From JAAZHD01 sp012510895 (GTDB lineage Bacteria; Bacillota; Clostridia; Caldicoprobacterales; DTU083), in assembly GCA_050951465.1 (NCBI GenBank), contig JBMNJC010000025.1, positions 62,001 to 126,000 of the forward strand: a DNA stretch of 64,000 nucleotides, written 5' to 3'. The notes under the pieces are model-generated. The model was given only the letters and a program-made list of their open reading frames with translations, did not search any database and was not told the DNA's origin. Positions within the stretch are counted from its first letter, which is position 1. Each line of letters starts with the position of its first letter. The position numbers were made by a program, and so were the translations under genes. Positions 32,723 to 41,270 of the stretch are shown here, piece by piece.

Positions 32723-33454
32723 TTAACCCTCCTTTATGATTGATCCAATCCTTTCTCCCATAACTGCCTTTCTTATGTTATCTCGGGCATCTAAACCAAA
32801 AACATGAATGGGAATTCGATTTTCCATACATAATGTTATGGCAGTTGTATCCATAACCATTAAGCCTTGATTAATAACATCGATGTAACTTATTCGTTCA
32901 ATCTTTCTGGCGCTAGGATTCTTGTGTGGATCGTCGTCATACACCGCATCAATATTTTTAGCCAGCAGGATGACCTCAGCTTCAATTTCAGCAGCACGAA
33001 GGGCAGCCGTTGTATCAGTTGAAAAAAACGGATTGCCTGTTCCGCCTGCAAATATAACAACCCTATCTTTTTCCAAATGACGGATAGCCCTCCTGCGGAT
33101 ATACGGCTCAGCAATCTGACGCATTTCAATTGCAGTTTGAACACGGGTTTGCATCCCCTTGTTTTCTAAAGCATCTTGTAAAGCAAGAGCATTTATTACG
33201 GTAGCCAACATTCCCATGTAATCGGCTGTGCTTCGATCCATTCCCACGCCACTGCGCCCTCTCCAGATGTTGCCTCCGCCTACTACAATAGCAACCTGCA
33301 CACCTAAGTTATTAATTTCAATAACCTCATCAGCGATCTGGTTTAAAATACAATAATCAAACCCATGCCCCTTTTTTCCAGCTAAAGCTTCTCCGCTTAA
33401 TTTTAAAACCACTCTTTTATAGATAGGAGTATTATTATTTTTTTCTACATACAT
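32723..33454 (-). CDS. pyrH: Uridylate kinase
   Basis: Hexameric UMP kinase of pyrimidine nucleotide synthesis, 243 residues. Amino-acid-kinase fold with RVVLKLSGEALAG, AIVVGGGNIWRG and the MDTTAITLC region. ATG at 33454 with AAGGAG upstream. A terminator hairpin lies between tsf and this gene (33473-33506). Confidence 0.96.
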   Translation of the reverse strand: MYVEKNNNTPIYKRVVLKLSGEALAGKKGHGFDYCILNQIADEVIEINNLGVQVAIVVGGGNIWRGRSGVGMDRSTADYMGMLATVINALALQDALENKGMQTRVQTAIEMRQIAEPYIRRRAIRHLEKDRVVIFAGGTGNPFFSTDTTAALRAAEIEAEVILLAKNIDAVYDDDPHKNPSARKIERISYIDVINQGLMVMDTTAITLCMENRIPIHVFGLDARDNIRKAVMGERIGSIIKEG

Positions 33455-33472
33455 ACAAGAATCTCCTTCTTT

Positions 33473-33506
33473 AAAAAAGGAGAAACACGAAAAGTGCTCT
33501 CCCTTT
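33473..33506 (-). terminator. Terminator/attenuator between tsf and pyrH
   Basis: Minus strand AAAGGGAGA-G-CAC-TTTTC-GTG-TT-TCTCCTTTTTT. It starts 4 bp past the tsf stop and ends in a T-run. Read-through at some level would be needed if pyrH has no promoter of its own; none is obvious in the 55-bp gap. Confidence 0.7.
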
Positions 33507-33509
33507 AAT

Positions 33510-34157
33510 TTAACCTCTCATTTGACTCATAACTTCTTCTGCAAAATTATCTTGCCTTTTTTCTAAGCCTTCGCCCATTTGATAGCGTACATAACGTCTG
33601 ATAGTTATTTTTTCTCCGATTGTAGCTATCTGCTCGTTTACAAGGTTCTCAATCGTTTTATCCGGATCCTTAACAAAAGGCTGCTCCATCAAGCAGTTTT
33701 CTTTATAAAACTTCTCCAAACGACCTTCCACTATTCTGTCTACAATTTTCTCCGGCTTACCCTCATGTAATGCCTGAGCCCTTAGAAGTTCTTTTTCTTT
33801 TGCAATAACATCTTCAGGAACATCTTCTCTGGTAAGGTATAATGGATTGGTTGCTGCAATATGCATAGCAATATCTTTTACGAACGACTTAAATTCAGCT
33901 GTTTTTGCCACAAAATCGGTCTCGCAGTTAACTTCTACTAATACGCCAATTTTCCCGCCTAAGTGTATGTAGGAATCTACAACTCCTTCAGCAGCAATCC
34001 TGCCTGCTTTCTTAGCCGCTGCAGATAAACCTTTTTCTCTTAATAACTCAACTGCTTTATCAATATCACCATTTGTTTCCTGTAAAGCGCGTTTGCAATC
34101 CATCATACCAACGCCCGTCAATTCCCTTAGTTCTTTAACTTTTGAAGCAGAGATCAT
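33510..34157 (-). CDS. tsf: Elongation factor Ts
   Basis: Guanine nucleotide exchange factor for EF-Tu. About 215 residues, short form typical of Firmicutes and Clostridia. UBA-like N-terminal domain (SASKVKELRELTGVGMMDCKRAL) with the conserved TDFVAKTAEF motif in the core. The start at 34157 (MISASK) follows AAAGGAGG; the longer reading to 34196 adds 13 residues without a ribosome site. Confidence 0.96.
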   Translation of the reverse strand: MISASKVKELRELTGVGMMDCKRALQETNGDIDKAVELLREKGLSAAAKKAGRIAAEGVVDSYIHLGGKIGVLVEVNCETDFVAKTAEFKSFVKDIAMHIAATNPLYLTREDVPEDVIAKEKELLRAQALHEGKPEKIVDRIVEGRLEKFYKENCLMEQPFVKDPDKTIENLVNEQIATIGEKITIRRYVRYQMGEGLEKRQDNFAEEVMSQMRG

Positions 34158-34206
34158 TCTTTTTCCTCCTTTTCTATTACATATACTAATGAGCATATGT
34201 TTCTCA

Positions 34207-34245
34207 CAAAAAAGGGAAGAATGGAGTATGCTCCCCTTTCTTCCC
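34207..34245 (-). terminator. Terminator/attenuator between rpsB and tsf
   Basis: Minus-strand stem GGGAAGA...GGAG-CATA-CTCC...TCTTCCC followed by TTTTTT, starting about 15 bp past the rpsB stop. Partial termination here would set the S2:EF-Ts ratio. Confidence 0.7.
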
Positions 34246-34260
34246 CCCTTCTTTTTCTAA

Positions 34261-34962
34261 CTATTCTTCACTGATTTGCTCACCTTGACGGCCTTCTAAC
34301 ACTGCATCAGCAATTTTAGATGCAAAAAGTTTAACGGCGCGAATAGCATCATCATTACCGGGGATTACATAATCTACTTCATCAGGATCGCAATTGGTAT
34401 CTACAATAGCTATCACAGGAATACTAAGCTTTCTTGCTTCTGATATAGCAATACGTTCCTTTCTTGGATCAACAACGAAAATAGCTCCCGGCAGATTTTT
34501 CATCTCACGTATGCCGCCCAGATTCTTTTCCAGCTTTTCTTTTTCTAAACGAAGCTTTATTACCTCTTTTTTGGGTAGTAAATCAAAAGATCCATCGGCT
34601 TCCATCTGGTCTAACTCATTAAGCCGCTCAACACGCTGACGTATGGTTTTAAAATTGGTTAGCATGCCGCCCAACCATCTTTGATTAACATAAAACATAC
34701 CACAGCGTTTAGCTTCATCTTCGATAGATTCCTGAGCTTGCTTTTTGGTCCCGACAAACAATATGTCTTTTCCTTCTGCAGCAAGATCACGTACAAAATT
34801 ATATGCTTCCTCCATTTTACGAACGGTCTTCTGTAAATCGATTATATATATACCGTTTCGATCCGTAAAAATGTAAGGAGCCATTTTAGGATTCCACCTG
34901 CGAGTCTGATGACCAAAATGAACACCAGCTTCAAGCAACTGCTTCATTGATACTACAGCCAT
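34261..34962 (-). CDS. rpsB: 30S ribosomal protein S2
   Basis: 233 residues, normal. Motifs: MKQLLEAGVHFGHQTRRWNPKM at the N-terminus and RWLGGMLTNFKTI in the middle. First gene of the rpsB-tsf-pyrH-frr unit with its own promoter (35068-35096) and a structured leader (34990-35050). Confidence 0.97.
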   Translation of the reverse strand: MAVVSMKQLLEAGVHFGHQTRRWNPKMAPYIFTDRNGIYIIDLQKTVRKMEEAYNFVRDLAAEGKDILFVGTKKQAQESIEDEAKRCGMFYVNQRWLGGMLTNFKTIRQRVERLNELDQMEADGSFDLLPKKEVIKLRLEKEKLEKNLGGIREMKNLPGAIFVVDPRKERIAISEARKLSIPVIAIVDTNCDPDEVDYVIPGNDDAIRAVKLFASKIADAVLEGRQGEQISEE

Positions 34963-34989
34963 TTATTTCACCTCCTCGAGTTTTTCCTC

Positions 34990-35050
34990 CCCTGTATGAA
35001 GTGTCCTGAAACCTGTATATCAGGCACCCGAGCAACATAAACAAACAGGG
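34990..35050 (-). ncRNA. rpsB leader with nested stems, candidate S2 autoregulatory element
   Basis: Minus-strand RNA: outer stem CCCTGT (35050-35045) with ACAGGG (34995-34990) encloses an inner stem GTGCCTG (35027-35021) with CAGGACAC (35008-35001, one bulged A). The last G residues run into GGGGAGG, and the rpsB Shine-Dalgarno GGAGG follows 20 nt further on. S2 leaders have been described in several bacterial groups. Whether this belongs to a known one needs a covariance search. Confidence 0.5.
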
Positions 35051-35067
35051 TGTGTTTTCCGTCTAGT

Positions 35068-35096
35068 AGTATAACATACCTGTTTTATGGAATCAA
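35068..35096 (-). promoter_or_regulatory. SigA promoter of rpsB-tsf
   Basis: Minus strand TTGATT, 17-bp spacer, TATACT. Five of six at the -10 and four of six at the -35, correctly spaced, about 100 bp upstream of rpsB. The -35 lies at the end of the DUF1292 gene. Confidence 0.7.
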
Positions 35097-35099
35097 TAG

Positions 35100-35378
35100 C
35101 TAATTCAGTGTCTGTTCATAGACTTCGTTAACTGCTAACAGAACATCATTTAATTCTTTCCTATCCTCAATGGCAATATAATAATCGTCACCTTCTTCAT
35201 TTTGTTCTACTCTCAGAATAACAACTTCGTCCTCTTCTGTCCCTTCATCCAAAGGTGCCAGGACAATATATTCTCGATTATCATAATCTAGTGTCATTAA
35301 ATATCTGAAAGATACAAGTTCATTATTTTCATCAATCAACTCTACAATGTTTTCCATATCATTCATTTTGTTTTCCAT
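35100..35378 (-). CDS. DUF1292 family protein (YrzB-like)
   Basis: 92 residues, very acidic, with the DUF1292 pattern IVELIDENNELVSFRYLMTLDYDNREYIVLAPLD and EEDEVVILRVEQNEEGDDYY. Follows ruvX as in Bacillus (yrzL-yrrK-yrzB). Function unknown. Confidence 0.88.
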   Translation of the reverse strand: MENKMNDMENIVELIDENNELVSFRYLMTLDYDNREYIVLAPLDEGTEEDEVVILRVEQNEEGDDYYIAIEDRKELNDVLLAVNEVYEQTLN

Positions 35379-35394
35379 TATTTATCGTGCCTCC

Positions 35395-35820
35395 TTATTT
35401 TCCATTTAGATAATTAAGATAATCCAAATATGATTGCAAAATTAATACCGCTGCAATCTGATCCACCCGCTCTTTTCTTTTCTTTCTACTCAGATCCGCT
35501 TCCAGCATTACCTTATGAGCTGAAACTGTAGTCAGTCTCTCATCCCAGAAAACTATTTCTTTGCTAAATCTTTTTCTTAAGCTTTCAGCAAAAACTTTAA
35601 TTTTTTCTCCCTGTAAACCAATTGTGCCATCCATATTCTTAGGAAGCCCAATAACGATGCGTTCCACCTGATATTTATTTATTATCCTCTCAATCTGTTC
35701 CATGTCAGAATTCATACTTCTACGTTCTAAAGTTAATATGCCTTGGGCTGTCCAACCCATTGCATCACTTACAGCCATGCCTATTCTTTTATCACCAATA
35801 TCCATGGATAAAATTCTCAA
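35395..35820 (-). CDS. ruvX: RuvX/YqgF-type Holliday junction resolvase-like nuclease
   Basis: RNase H-fold protein of 141 residues, annotated as putative pre-16S rRNA nuclease in other species. Motifs: ILSMDIGDKRIGMAVSD at the start, IVIGLPKNMDG and the WDERLTT element. It lies 41 bp after the aldo-keto reductase gene, which separates it from reoM. Confidence 0.93.
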   Translation of the reverse strand: MRILSMDIGDKRIGMAVSDAMGWTAQGILTLERRSMNSDMEQIERIINKYQVERIVIGLPKNMDGTIGLQGEKIKVFAESLRKRFSKEIVFWDERLTTVSAHKVMLEADLSRKKRKERVDQIAAVLILQSYLDYLNYLNGK

Positions 35821-35861
35821 GCTTACATATCCTTTCTTTTATGTGCAAAACCCTTATCTGA

Positions 35862-36806
35862 TTAAATAATCTTCATAGCTAATTCTTTACAAACTGTACC
35901 ACAATATCCGCATAATATACATTTCTTTTTATTCACTCGTGCTTTTCCTTCTTGTACGAATAATGCTTTTTGTTTACAACGTAAAACACATGCACCGCAA
36001 CCCTTGCACCAGTCTTCAATAATCAGCTCTCTTTTATATTTTTTCAAACGAAGTCTTAATTCTTCAGAAATGCTGTTATTGGTAAAGTAACTTATATTTG
36101 CTTCTACTTCTTCCACTCGCTGCATTCCAATTGCCACAGAGTGTGCATAAGGAAATGTTTTTATATACTCAAGCGCTTCCTCATACCGATTTAAAAGATG
36201 ACCACCGCCAAGAGACTTCATGGTATAAATACCCTTGCCTGCTTTCCAGGCAGCAGCTATTGCCTGTTCCATTTCTTCGCGCGTACCATCAACTATACCA
36301 AGTCCGCAAAAATTTAATATCGGATGAATTACATCAATTTCATCCATTTCAGCTGCAACATGAACTGCAGCTACAAAATGAGTGGAAATGCCTACTCCTC
36401 GGATTATACCTTTTTTCTTTTGCTCTAGAAAAAACTGGAGAGCCTCATAATGTCCTTTTAAGGTTAGTAAGCTTTCCTGTTCATGGAGTAGGAAAAAATC
36501 TATATAATCCCTCCCTATTCCTTTTAACGCTTTATCCAATGTCTCTTGCGCGGTTTTCCTATCATAGGCAAATGATTTAGAAGAAATGATTATATCTGGT
36601 TTGTATTTTACAGCCTCCCTTATGTAAGGGTATGTTTCATACAAATCTGCAGTATCTATAAAATTAATGCCATCATAGATAGCTTTTTTTATAATACAAC
36701 AACCTTCTTCCAAAGAAAGGTTGCGCTGAAGAGGACCAATCGTAAGAGCACCAAAACATATACGTGATACTAGTATGTCAGTATTCCCCAAGGGTATATA
36801 TTCCAT
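35862..36806 (-). CDS. Aldo-keto reductase fused to a 2x[4Fe-4S] ferredoxin domain
   Basis: 314 residues. An NADP-type aldo-keto reductase barrel (FIDTADLYETYPYIREAVK with the catalytic Tyr; YIDFFLLHEQE) is followed from about residue 265 by two CxxCxxCxxxC clusters: CKGCGACVLRC and CILCGYCGTVC. Such AKR-ferredoxin proteins are common in anaerobes, with unknown substrates. It is inserted between reoM (5 bp upstream) and ruvX, genes that are adjacent in Bacillus. Electron transfer from ferredoxin to the barrel is an inference from the fusion. Confidence 0.88.
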   Translation of the reverse strand: MEYIPLGNTDILVSRICFGALTIGPLQRNLSLEEGCCIIKKAIYDGINFIDTADLYETYPYIREAVKYKPDIIISSKSFAYDRKTAQETLDKALKGIGRDYIDFFLLHEQESLLTLKGHYEALQFFLEQKKKGIIRGVGISTHFVAAVHVAAEMDEIDVIHPILNFCGLGIVDGTREEMEQAIAAAWKAGKGIYTMKSLGGGHLLNRYEEALEYIKTFPYAHSVAIGMQRVEEVEANISYFTNNSISEELRLRLKKYKRELIIEDWCKGCGACVLRCKQKALFVQEGKARVNKKKCILCGYCGTVCKELAMKII

Positions 36807-36811
36807 ATAAA

Positions 36812-37081
36812 TTATTCATCCAATCTGTTGTTCTTAATATAGAAACGAACTAATTCCTCTAACAGCTCATCTCGTTCCAACCGACGTATCAATACTCTGG
36901 CATTTAAGTGACTGGTGATGTATGTCGGATCACCTGAGATTAAATAGCCTACCATCTGATTAATTGGATCATACCCTTTTTCTCTCAAAGCTTTAAACAC
37001 CTTCTCAAACATTTCCTTTGGAGTAATTGAAGGCTCTTTTTCCAGATTGAATTTCATCGTATCATGAAAATCTCTCTCCAT
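36812..37081 (-). CDS. reoM: ReoM/IreB family regulatory phosphoprotein
   Basis: 89 residues, DUF965. In Listeria and Enterococcus this protein is phosphorylated by the PASTA kinase PrkA/IreK and controls ClpCP turnover of MurA, hence peptidoglycan synthesis. The phosphorylated Thr near the N-terminus is conserved (Thr8 in FHDTMKFN). The core QMVGYLISGDPTYITSH is typical. Normally alaS-reoM-ruvX; alaS is absent here. Confidence 0.93.
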   Translation of the reverse strand: MERDFHDTMKFNLEKEPSITPKEMFEKVFKALREKGYDPINQMVGYLISGDPTYITSHLNARVLIRRLERDELLEELVRFYIKNNRLDE

Positions 37082-37101
37082 AAACCATCGCCCTCCATCT
37101 C

Positions 37102-37107
37102 ATTATA
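37102..37107 (-). promoter_or_regulatory. Candidate -10 element for the reoM unit
   Basis: A perfect TATAAT 21 bp upstream of reoM on the minus strand, after the whiA terminator. No good -35 at 16-18 bp (GATATT), so a weak call. Confidence 0.35.
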
Positions 37108-37153
37108 GCGCTTTCCTTATTTATAATATCACAAGACTTACCAGTTTTCCACC

Positions 37154-37183
37154 AAAAAAGAAAGCATGTTTTGCCTGCCTTTC
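37154..37183 (-). terminator. Terminator after whiA
   Basis: Minus strand GAAAGGCA-GGCAAAACA-TGCTTTC followed by TTTTTT, 2 bp beyond the whiA stop. One bulged G. Confidence 0.7.
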
Positions 37184-37185
37184 TA

Positions 37186-38139
37186 TCATAATTTATTTTG
37201 AAGTTCTTCAGCAATTCTATCCAACTTCCTTAAGCGATGATTAACACCAGACTTCCCTATTCGAGGTGTTAGCATTTCACCTAACTCTCTTAAACTGGCA
37301 TCAGGATGTTTAATTCTAAGTTCTGCAATTTCTCGCAAATTAGGTGCCAGATTATCAAACCCTATATTATCTCGTATATATTCTATGTTTTTTATTTGCC
37401 GCATAGATGCATTTATTGTCTTCCCTAGGTTTGCTGTCTCACAGTTAACAATACGGTTAATATTATTTCGCATATCTTTGACAATCCTCACATTCTCAAA
37501 GTTTAGTAAGGCTGTATGGGCCCCAATCAAGCTTAGCAGATTAACAATATGCTCTCCTTCTTTTATATATATAACATAGCTATTTTTGCGTTCTATCAGC
37601 CTAGCATGGAGGTTAAAAGCTTTAATCAGGTCACATAATCGCTCTCCATATTTGTTAGAATTGGCAACAAACTCAAGATGATATGCTTTCTCAGGATCGC
37701 TAACGGAACCGCCTCCCAGAAAAGCGCCTCGTAAATATGCCTTCTTGCAACATTTTTTTTGTATCAATTGATCAGAGATATCCATATTAATGATCACATT
37801 ATCATGTTCATCATTATTAAGTATACCCATATCTATAAATGTTCTATAACAGTTACCTTTAATATTGATGATTACAACATAAATTTTATTTTTTCGCAAT
37901 CTCCGATTCCTGCGTACAAGTACCTCAGGAGTTAACTGAAATAAATCTTTTACCAACATAAAGATACGACGAGCTATAAAAGCATTTTCTGAAGCAACCT
38001 TCAAGTATACTATGGTCTTGTCGTTAGTTATTATTGTTCCGCTGGTATGTATTAATGCGGCCAGCTCAGCCAATTTACAACAAGACCTTCTAGTATCGTT
38101 CCTGCAAATCTCACCCTTCGCTCTTGAAGAAAAAGACAT
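37186..38139 (-). CDS. whiA: DNA-binding protein WhiA
   Basis: 317 residues. N-terminal LAGLIDADG-homing-endonuclease-like domain (KKAYLRGAFLGGGSVSDPEKAYHLEF) and a C-terminal helix-turn-helix (HPDASLRELGEMLTPRIGKSGVNHRLRKL). Involved in cell division and chromosome segregation in Bacillus, sporulation in Streptomyces. In most Firmicutes rapZ and yvcK precede it; here the upstream neighbour is the PHP phosphatase gene, 168 bp away. A TATAAT (38187-38192) sits 48 bp upstream with a weak -35, suggesting its own promoter. Confidence 0.94.
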   Translation of the reverse strand: MSFSSRAKGEICRNDTRRSCCKLAELAALIHTSGTIITNDKTIVYLKVASENAFIARRIFMLVKDLFQLTPEVLVRRNRRLRKNKIYVVIINIKGNCYRTFIDMGILNNDEHDNVIINMDISDQLIQKKCCKKAYLRGAFLGGGSVSDPEKAYHLEFVANSNKYGERLCDLIKAFNLHARLIERKNSYVIYIKEGEHIVNLLSLIGAHTALLNFENVRIVKDMRNNINRIVNCETANLGKTINASMRQIKNIEYIRDNIGFDNLAPNLREIAELRIKHPDASLRELGEMLTPRIGKSGVNHRLRKLDRIAEELQNKL

Positions 38140-38307
38140 TGTTCATTCTCCTCTTACTTCTCTCTATCAAAACATATATTACACCCATTATACTTCCTGT
38201 CCTCTTGCATTAAATAAAGATAATTACAAAACATGTTAAATATAAAACATCTCTTATGATATCATTACGGTCAATTTTATTTAATACATACTTCACTAAT
38301 CTAAGCT

Positions 38308-39078
38308 TTACCTTAGTTTCTTACCTTTTTTATGCAGGTCAATATACTCTATACTATTAATTATACGGCATGGAGGTACTCCCGCCGCTTTTGCAATTTC
38401 TATCCCCCTTTTGAAGTCGCCTACCTGGTCTGGGGTGTGTGCATCACTAGTAATAGCAAATGACGCACCTTCTTCCAATGCTATTTTAACATGTTCCAAA
38501 TTCATATAACCATGACTGGAATTAATTTCTAAAGCCGTACAATGCAATGTAGCTGCTTTTGCCAATTTCCTGGAATCAATATCTATTTTGGCACCTGGAT
38601 GGGTCAGGATACTAATAGGATGGCGTTCTAGTGCACGAATAACTGCATTTGTATTACGCTCTCGCAGCTCATCTATATGCATAAGGCCAAGTTTGTCCAT
38701 TACATTCTTAATAATAAGCTCTTTACCATCACGAAAGCTTGCAGGTCTTGCCCCTAAATGGAATCCCATAAGAATAACATCGAAAAAACCCAAATATTCA
38801 TCAGGTATGTCAATATCACCATCAAGACTAATCAGGTTGGATTCAACACCCAAAAGAACATCTATATCGGAAAAGCGTTGATTTAGCAATGTAACTTCAT
38901 CCCGCATTTTTTTAATGTCTGAATAAGTTATTCCAAAAAGAAAATGTCGGAATCCATGATCGGTAATAGCTATACTTTTTAATTCTTTTGCTCTGGCTGC
39001 TTCAACATTATCTAATATTGTACCTCTGCCATGGCTGTAACGAGTATGGGTATGATAATCAATAGCCAGTTTATACAA
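38308..39078 (-). CDS. PHP-domain phosphatase/phosphoesterase
   Basis: About 256 residues of the PHP family (YcdX-like): AIDYHTHTRYSHGRGTI at the N-terminus, AITDHGFRHF, and SILTHPGAKIDI, EINSS and FAITSDAHTPDQVG further on, the metal-binding positions. The start is placed at TTG (39078), 7 nt after a perfect AGGAGG; the longer reading from 39114 overlaps murB and lacks a ribosome site. Adjacency to murB is common in Clostridia. The substrate is unknown. Confidence 0.88.
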   Translation of the reverse strand: MYKLAIDYHTHTRYSHGRGTILDNVEAARAKELKSIAITDHGFRHFLFGITYSDIKKMRDEVTLLNQRFSDIDVLLGVESNLISLDGDIDIPDEYLGFFDVILMGFHLGARPASFRDGKELIIKNVMDKLGLMHIDELRERNTNAVIRALERHPISILTHPGAKIDIDSRKLAKAATLHCTALEINSSHGYMNLEHVKIALEEGASFAITSDAHTPDQVGDFKRGIEIAKAAGVPPCRIINSIEYIDLHKKGKKLR

Positions 39079-39100
39079 TTTATGACCTCCTGAACACCCA

Positions 39101-40015
39101 TTACTCTTCACCAACTATCTTCACTTCAGGGTGCAATTCTATTCCAAATTCTTCTTTAACTCTGGCTTTAATTAATTCTATAAGTTCAATAACCTGGCTT
39201 GCAGTTGCATTGCCTAGATTAATAATAAATCCGGAATGCTTTTCTGAAACCTGAGCATCTCCAATTCTCAACCCTTTTAAACCTGCGTCTTGAATCAACT
39301 TACCTGCATAATATCCTACCGGTCTCTTAAATGCACTTCCCGCACTAGGGTAGGATAGAGGCTGCTTTTCTTGTCTTTGTTTGGTTAGGTTGTGCATTAA
39401 AGCCCTGGAGGTTTCATAATCGCCCTTTTCCAACTCTAAATAAACTTCTAAAACAATCTTTTTTGTTGTCTGAAAAATGCTTGTACGATACCCTAATCCT
39501 ATTTGATCTTTGTTCATAATGACAACATTTCCATTCTCATCTAAAACAGATACCCATTTAAGCACATCTTTGATTTCTCCACCATAGGCACCTGCATTCA
39601 TAGTTACTGCACCGCCAAGTGTTCCAGGTATTCCACAGGCAAACTCCAATCCTGTCAAACCAGAGCTTAAAGCAAGTTTAGATAGAGCAGATAATAAAAT
39701 ACCAGATTGAGCATGAATAGATTGATCTTGTACTTCAGCTTTGTTGAAACGATTAGAAATTTTTATGACAGCACCTCTTATTCCCTTATCACGAACTAAA
39801 AGATTAGAACCATTACCCATTATCAGAATAGGAACGCCCTTATTTTTCAATATTTCATATGACTTTTTAATTTGCTCAATGTCAGAAGGTATAATCATAA
39901 GATCAGCCGGACCGCCTATTCTGAAAGAAGTATGCCTCTTCATGCTTTCATTTAGTAAAAGTTGATCTCTCGATAATATTTTTTTTAGTTCATTATAAGC
40001 TTTTTCCAAGTTCAT
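39101..40015 (-). CDS. murB: UDP-N-acetylenolpyruvoylglucosamine reductase
   Basis: FAD enzyme that completes UDP-MurNAc for peptidoglycan. 304 residues, type II-like short form. TSFRIGGPADLMIIPSD, GNGSNLLVRDKGIRGAVI, GIPGTLGGAVTMNAGAYGGEI, the catalytic Ser region PSAGSAFKRP and KHSGFIINLGNATA near the end. Lies between an orphan solute-binding-like gene and the PHP gene. Confidence 0.95.
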   Translation of the reverse strand: MNLEKAYNELKKILSRDQLLLNESMKRHTSFRIGGPADLMIIPSDIEQIKKSYEILKNKGVPILIMGNGSNLLVRDKGIRGAVIKISNRFNKAEVQDQSIHAQSGILLSALSKLALSSGLTGLEFACGIPGTLGGAVTMNAGAYGGEIKDVLKWVSVLDENGNVVIMNKDQIGLGYRTSIFQTTKKIVLEVYLELEKGDYETSRALMHNLTKQRQEKQPLSYPSAGSAFKRPVGYYAGKLIQDAGLKGLRIGDAQVSEKHSGFIINLGNATASQVIELIELIKARVKEEFGIELHPEVKIVGEE

Positions 40016-40034
40016 AATACAGTTACTCCTATAA

Positions 40035-41270
40035 TTATTGTATCTTATCCCAGATATATTTTGCTTTTATAATATGATTGCCAAAAGGTCCTATTGTCAT
40101 ATTATCTAGTGAATCTTCCAGTAACTTCATTTCAGGATCCGTTTCAGATTCATATAATTTAATATTATTCAAAACAGAAAACATACCAATGCTTTTCAGA
40201 CTTCTTTGTGTCTCTTCATTTATTAACCCCTTTAGAAAAAGAATTGATAATTTTTTCTTTCCTTCATTTCCTTCTTTTTTTTCCAGCAGAGCATATGCCG
40301 CTATATTATCCATGTATTGACCGGATACTGGTTCGTATTTGGGCAAAACAGACACATGAAAGTCTATACCTTTACCTGATTCCTTTAGCTTCCGCAAATC
40401 ATACAGTGTCCTTGTATCTCCAAGAAAAACACCAATTCGTTTTTCTATTGCAAATAATGATAAAGCTTCTGAGTAGGTCATATTCATCATACCCGGCGGT
40501 AAAACAGGTTTTTCACTTGCCTGCCAATCCTTTAACAAGCTAAAAGGTGTATCATTCCCTATTTTTCCATCTTCTAAATAAACCATACTTAGAAGTGGCC
40601 TGGTGTGCATATCAAAATAAGTGCAAAAACCAAAGTTACAAACTGTTTTGCTTCCTACTTTCTTATCATATGTACTATTTCTAATAATGAAATCTAGAGT
40701 TTCATAATCAATAGACTCAAAGATAATTGGTACCTCCTCATTTAACAAGGCATCATGACTTATATATAAGCCATAGTTACCCATCATCCAAGGCACTCCG
40801 ATCATCTTTTCACCCTGCTTCACTCTTTGCAAAGCCAGTGACCTTATATCATCTAGCTCGTCCAGAGAAAAATACGGTGAAAGATCTGTCAGTAAACTAT
40901 CAGGTAATGGCTGCTCATATATGCCTAAGGAAATAATATCAGGCATAATATCCAATTCTGTCTCACAATGCAGGTACATTGCCAGTCTGTCAAAAGTAAT
41001 AGTTCTAACATCAATAAATACACCTGGATATTTTTTTTCGAAGCTTCTTATATAAGTGTTTAGCCAACTTAGGTGACTGCCTTTCCCGGTTCTGACATAA
41101 GGAATATCCCAAACAGTGATAACACCTGTCCAATCTGAATTGTCATCAATATAAATCTCCTTAGGATTGGATTGCGTCCATTTTCTAAACCAATGAGGAA
41201 ACAAAAACAAAAATAACAAGGTTAACAGTAACAGCAATAGAGCAAATGGTTTATTCTTTTTTTTTGGCAA
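40035..41270 (-). CDS. Membrane-anchored extracellular solute-binding-like protein
   Basis: 411 residues. An N-terminal hydrophobic segment (FALLLLLLTLLFLFLFPHW) after a Lys-rich start has no lipobox Cys, so it is likely an uncleaved anchor. The rest resembles family 1 sugar-binding proteins (ITVWDIPYV, FEKKYPGVFIDVRTI, DIISLGIYEQPLP, IGVPWMMGNYGLYI). No permease or ATPase gene is nearby. Start codon TTG at 41270 with GGAGG 10 nt upstream. Inserted between hprK and murB, so a cell-wall or sugar-sensing role is a guess from position only. Confidence 0.78.
   Translation of the reverse strand: MPKKKNKPFALLLLLLTLLFLFLFPHWFRKWTQSNPKEIYIDDNSDWTGVITVWDIPYVRTGKGSHLSWLNTYIRSFEKKYPGVFIDVRTITFDRLAMYLHCETELDIMPDIISLGIYEQPLPDSLLTDLSPYFSLDELDDIRSLALQRVKQGEKMIGVPWMMGNYGLYISHDALLNEEVPIIFESIDYETLDFIIRNSTYDKKVGSKTVCNFGFCTYFDMHTRPLLSMVYLEDGKIGNDTPFSLLKDWQASEKPVLPPGMMNMTYSEALSLFAIEKRIGVFLGDTRTLYDLRKLKESGKGIDFHVSVLPKYEPVSGQYMDNIAAYALLEKKEGNEGKKKLSILFLKGLINEETQRSLKSIGMFSVLNNIKLYESETDPEMKLLEDSLDNMTIGPFGNHIIKAKYIWDKIQ

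Noticed and set aside
32890..33144. Minus-strand 84-residue frame inside pyrH
   Set aside because: Shifted frame of the uridylate kinase gene; no ribosome site and no motif.
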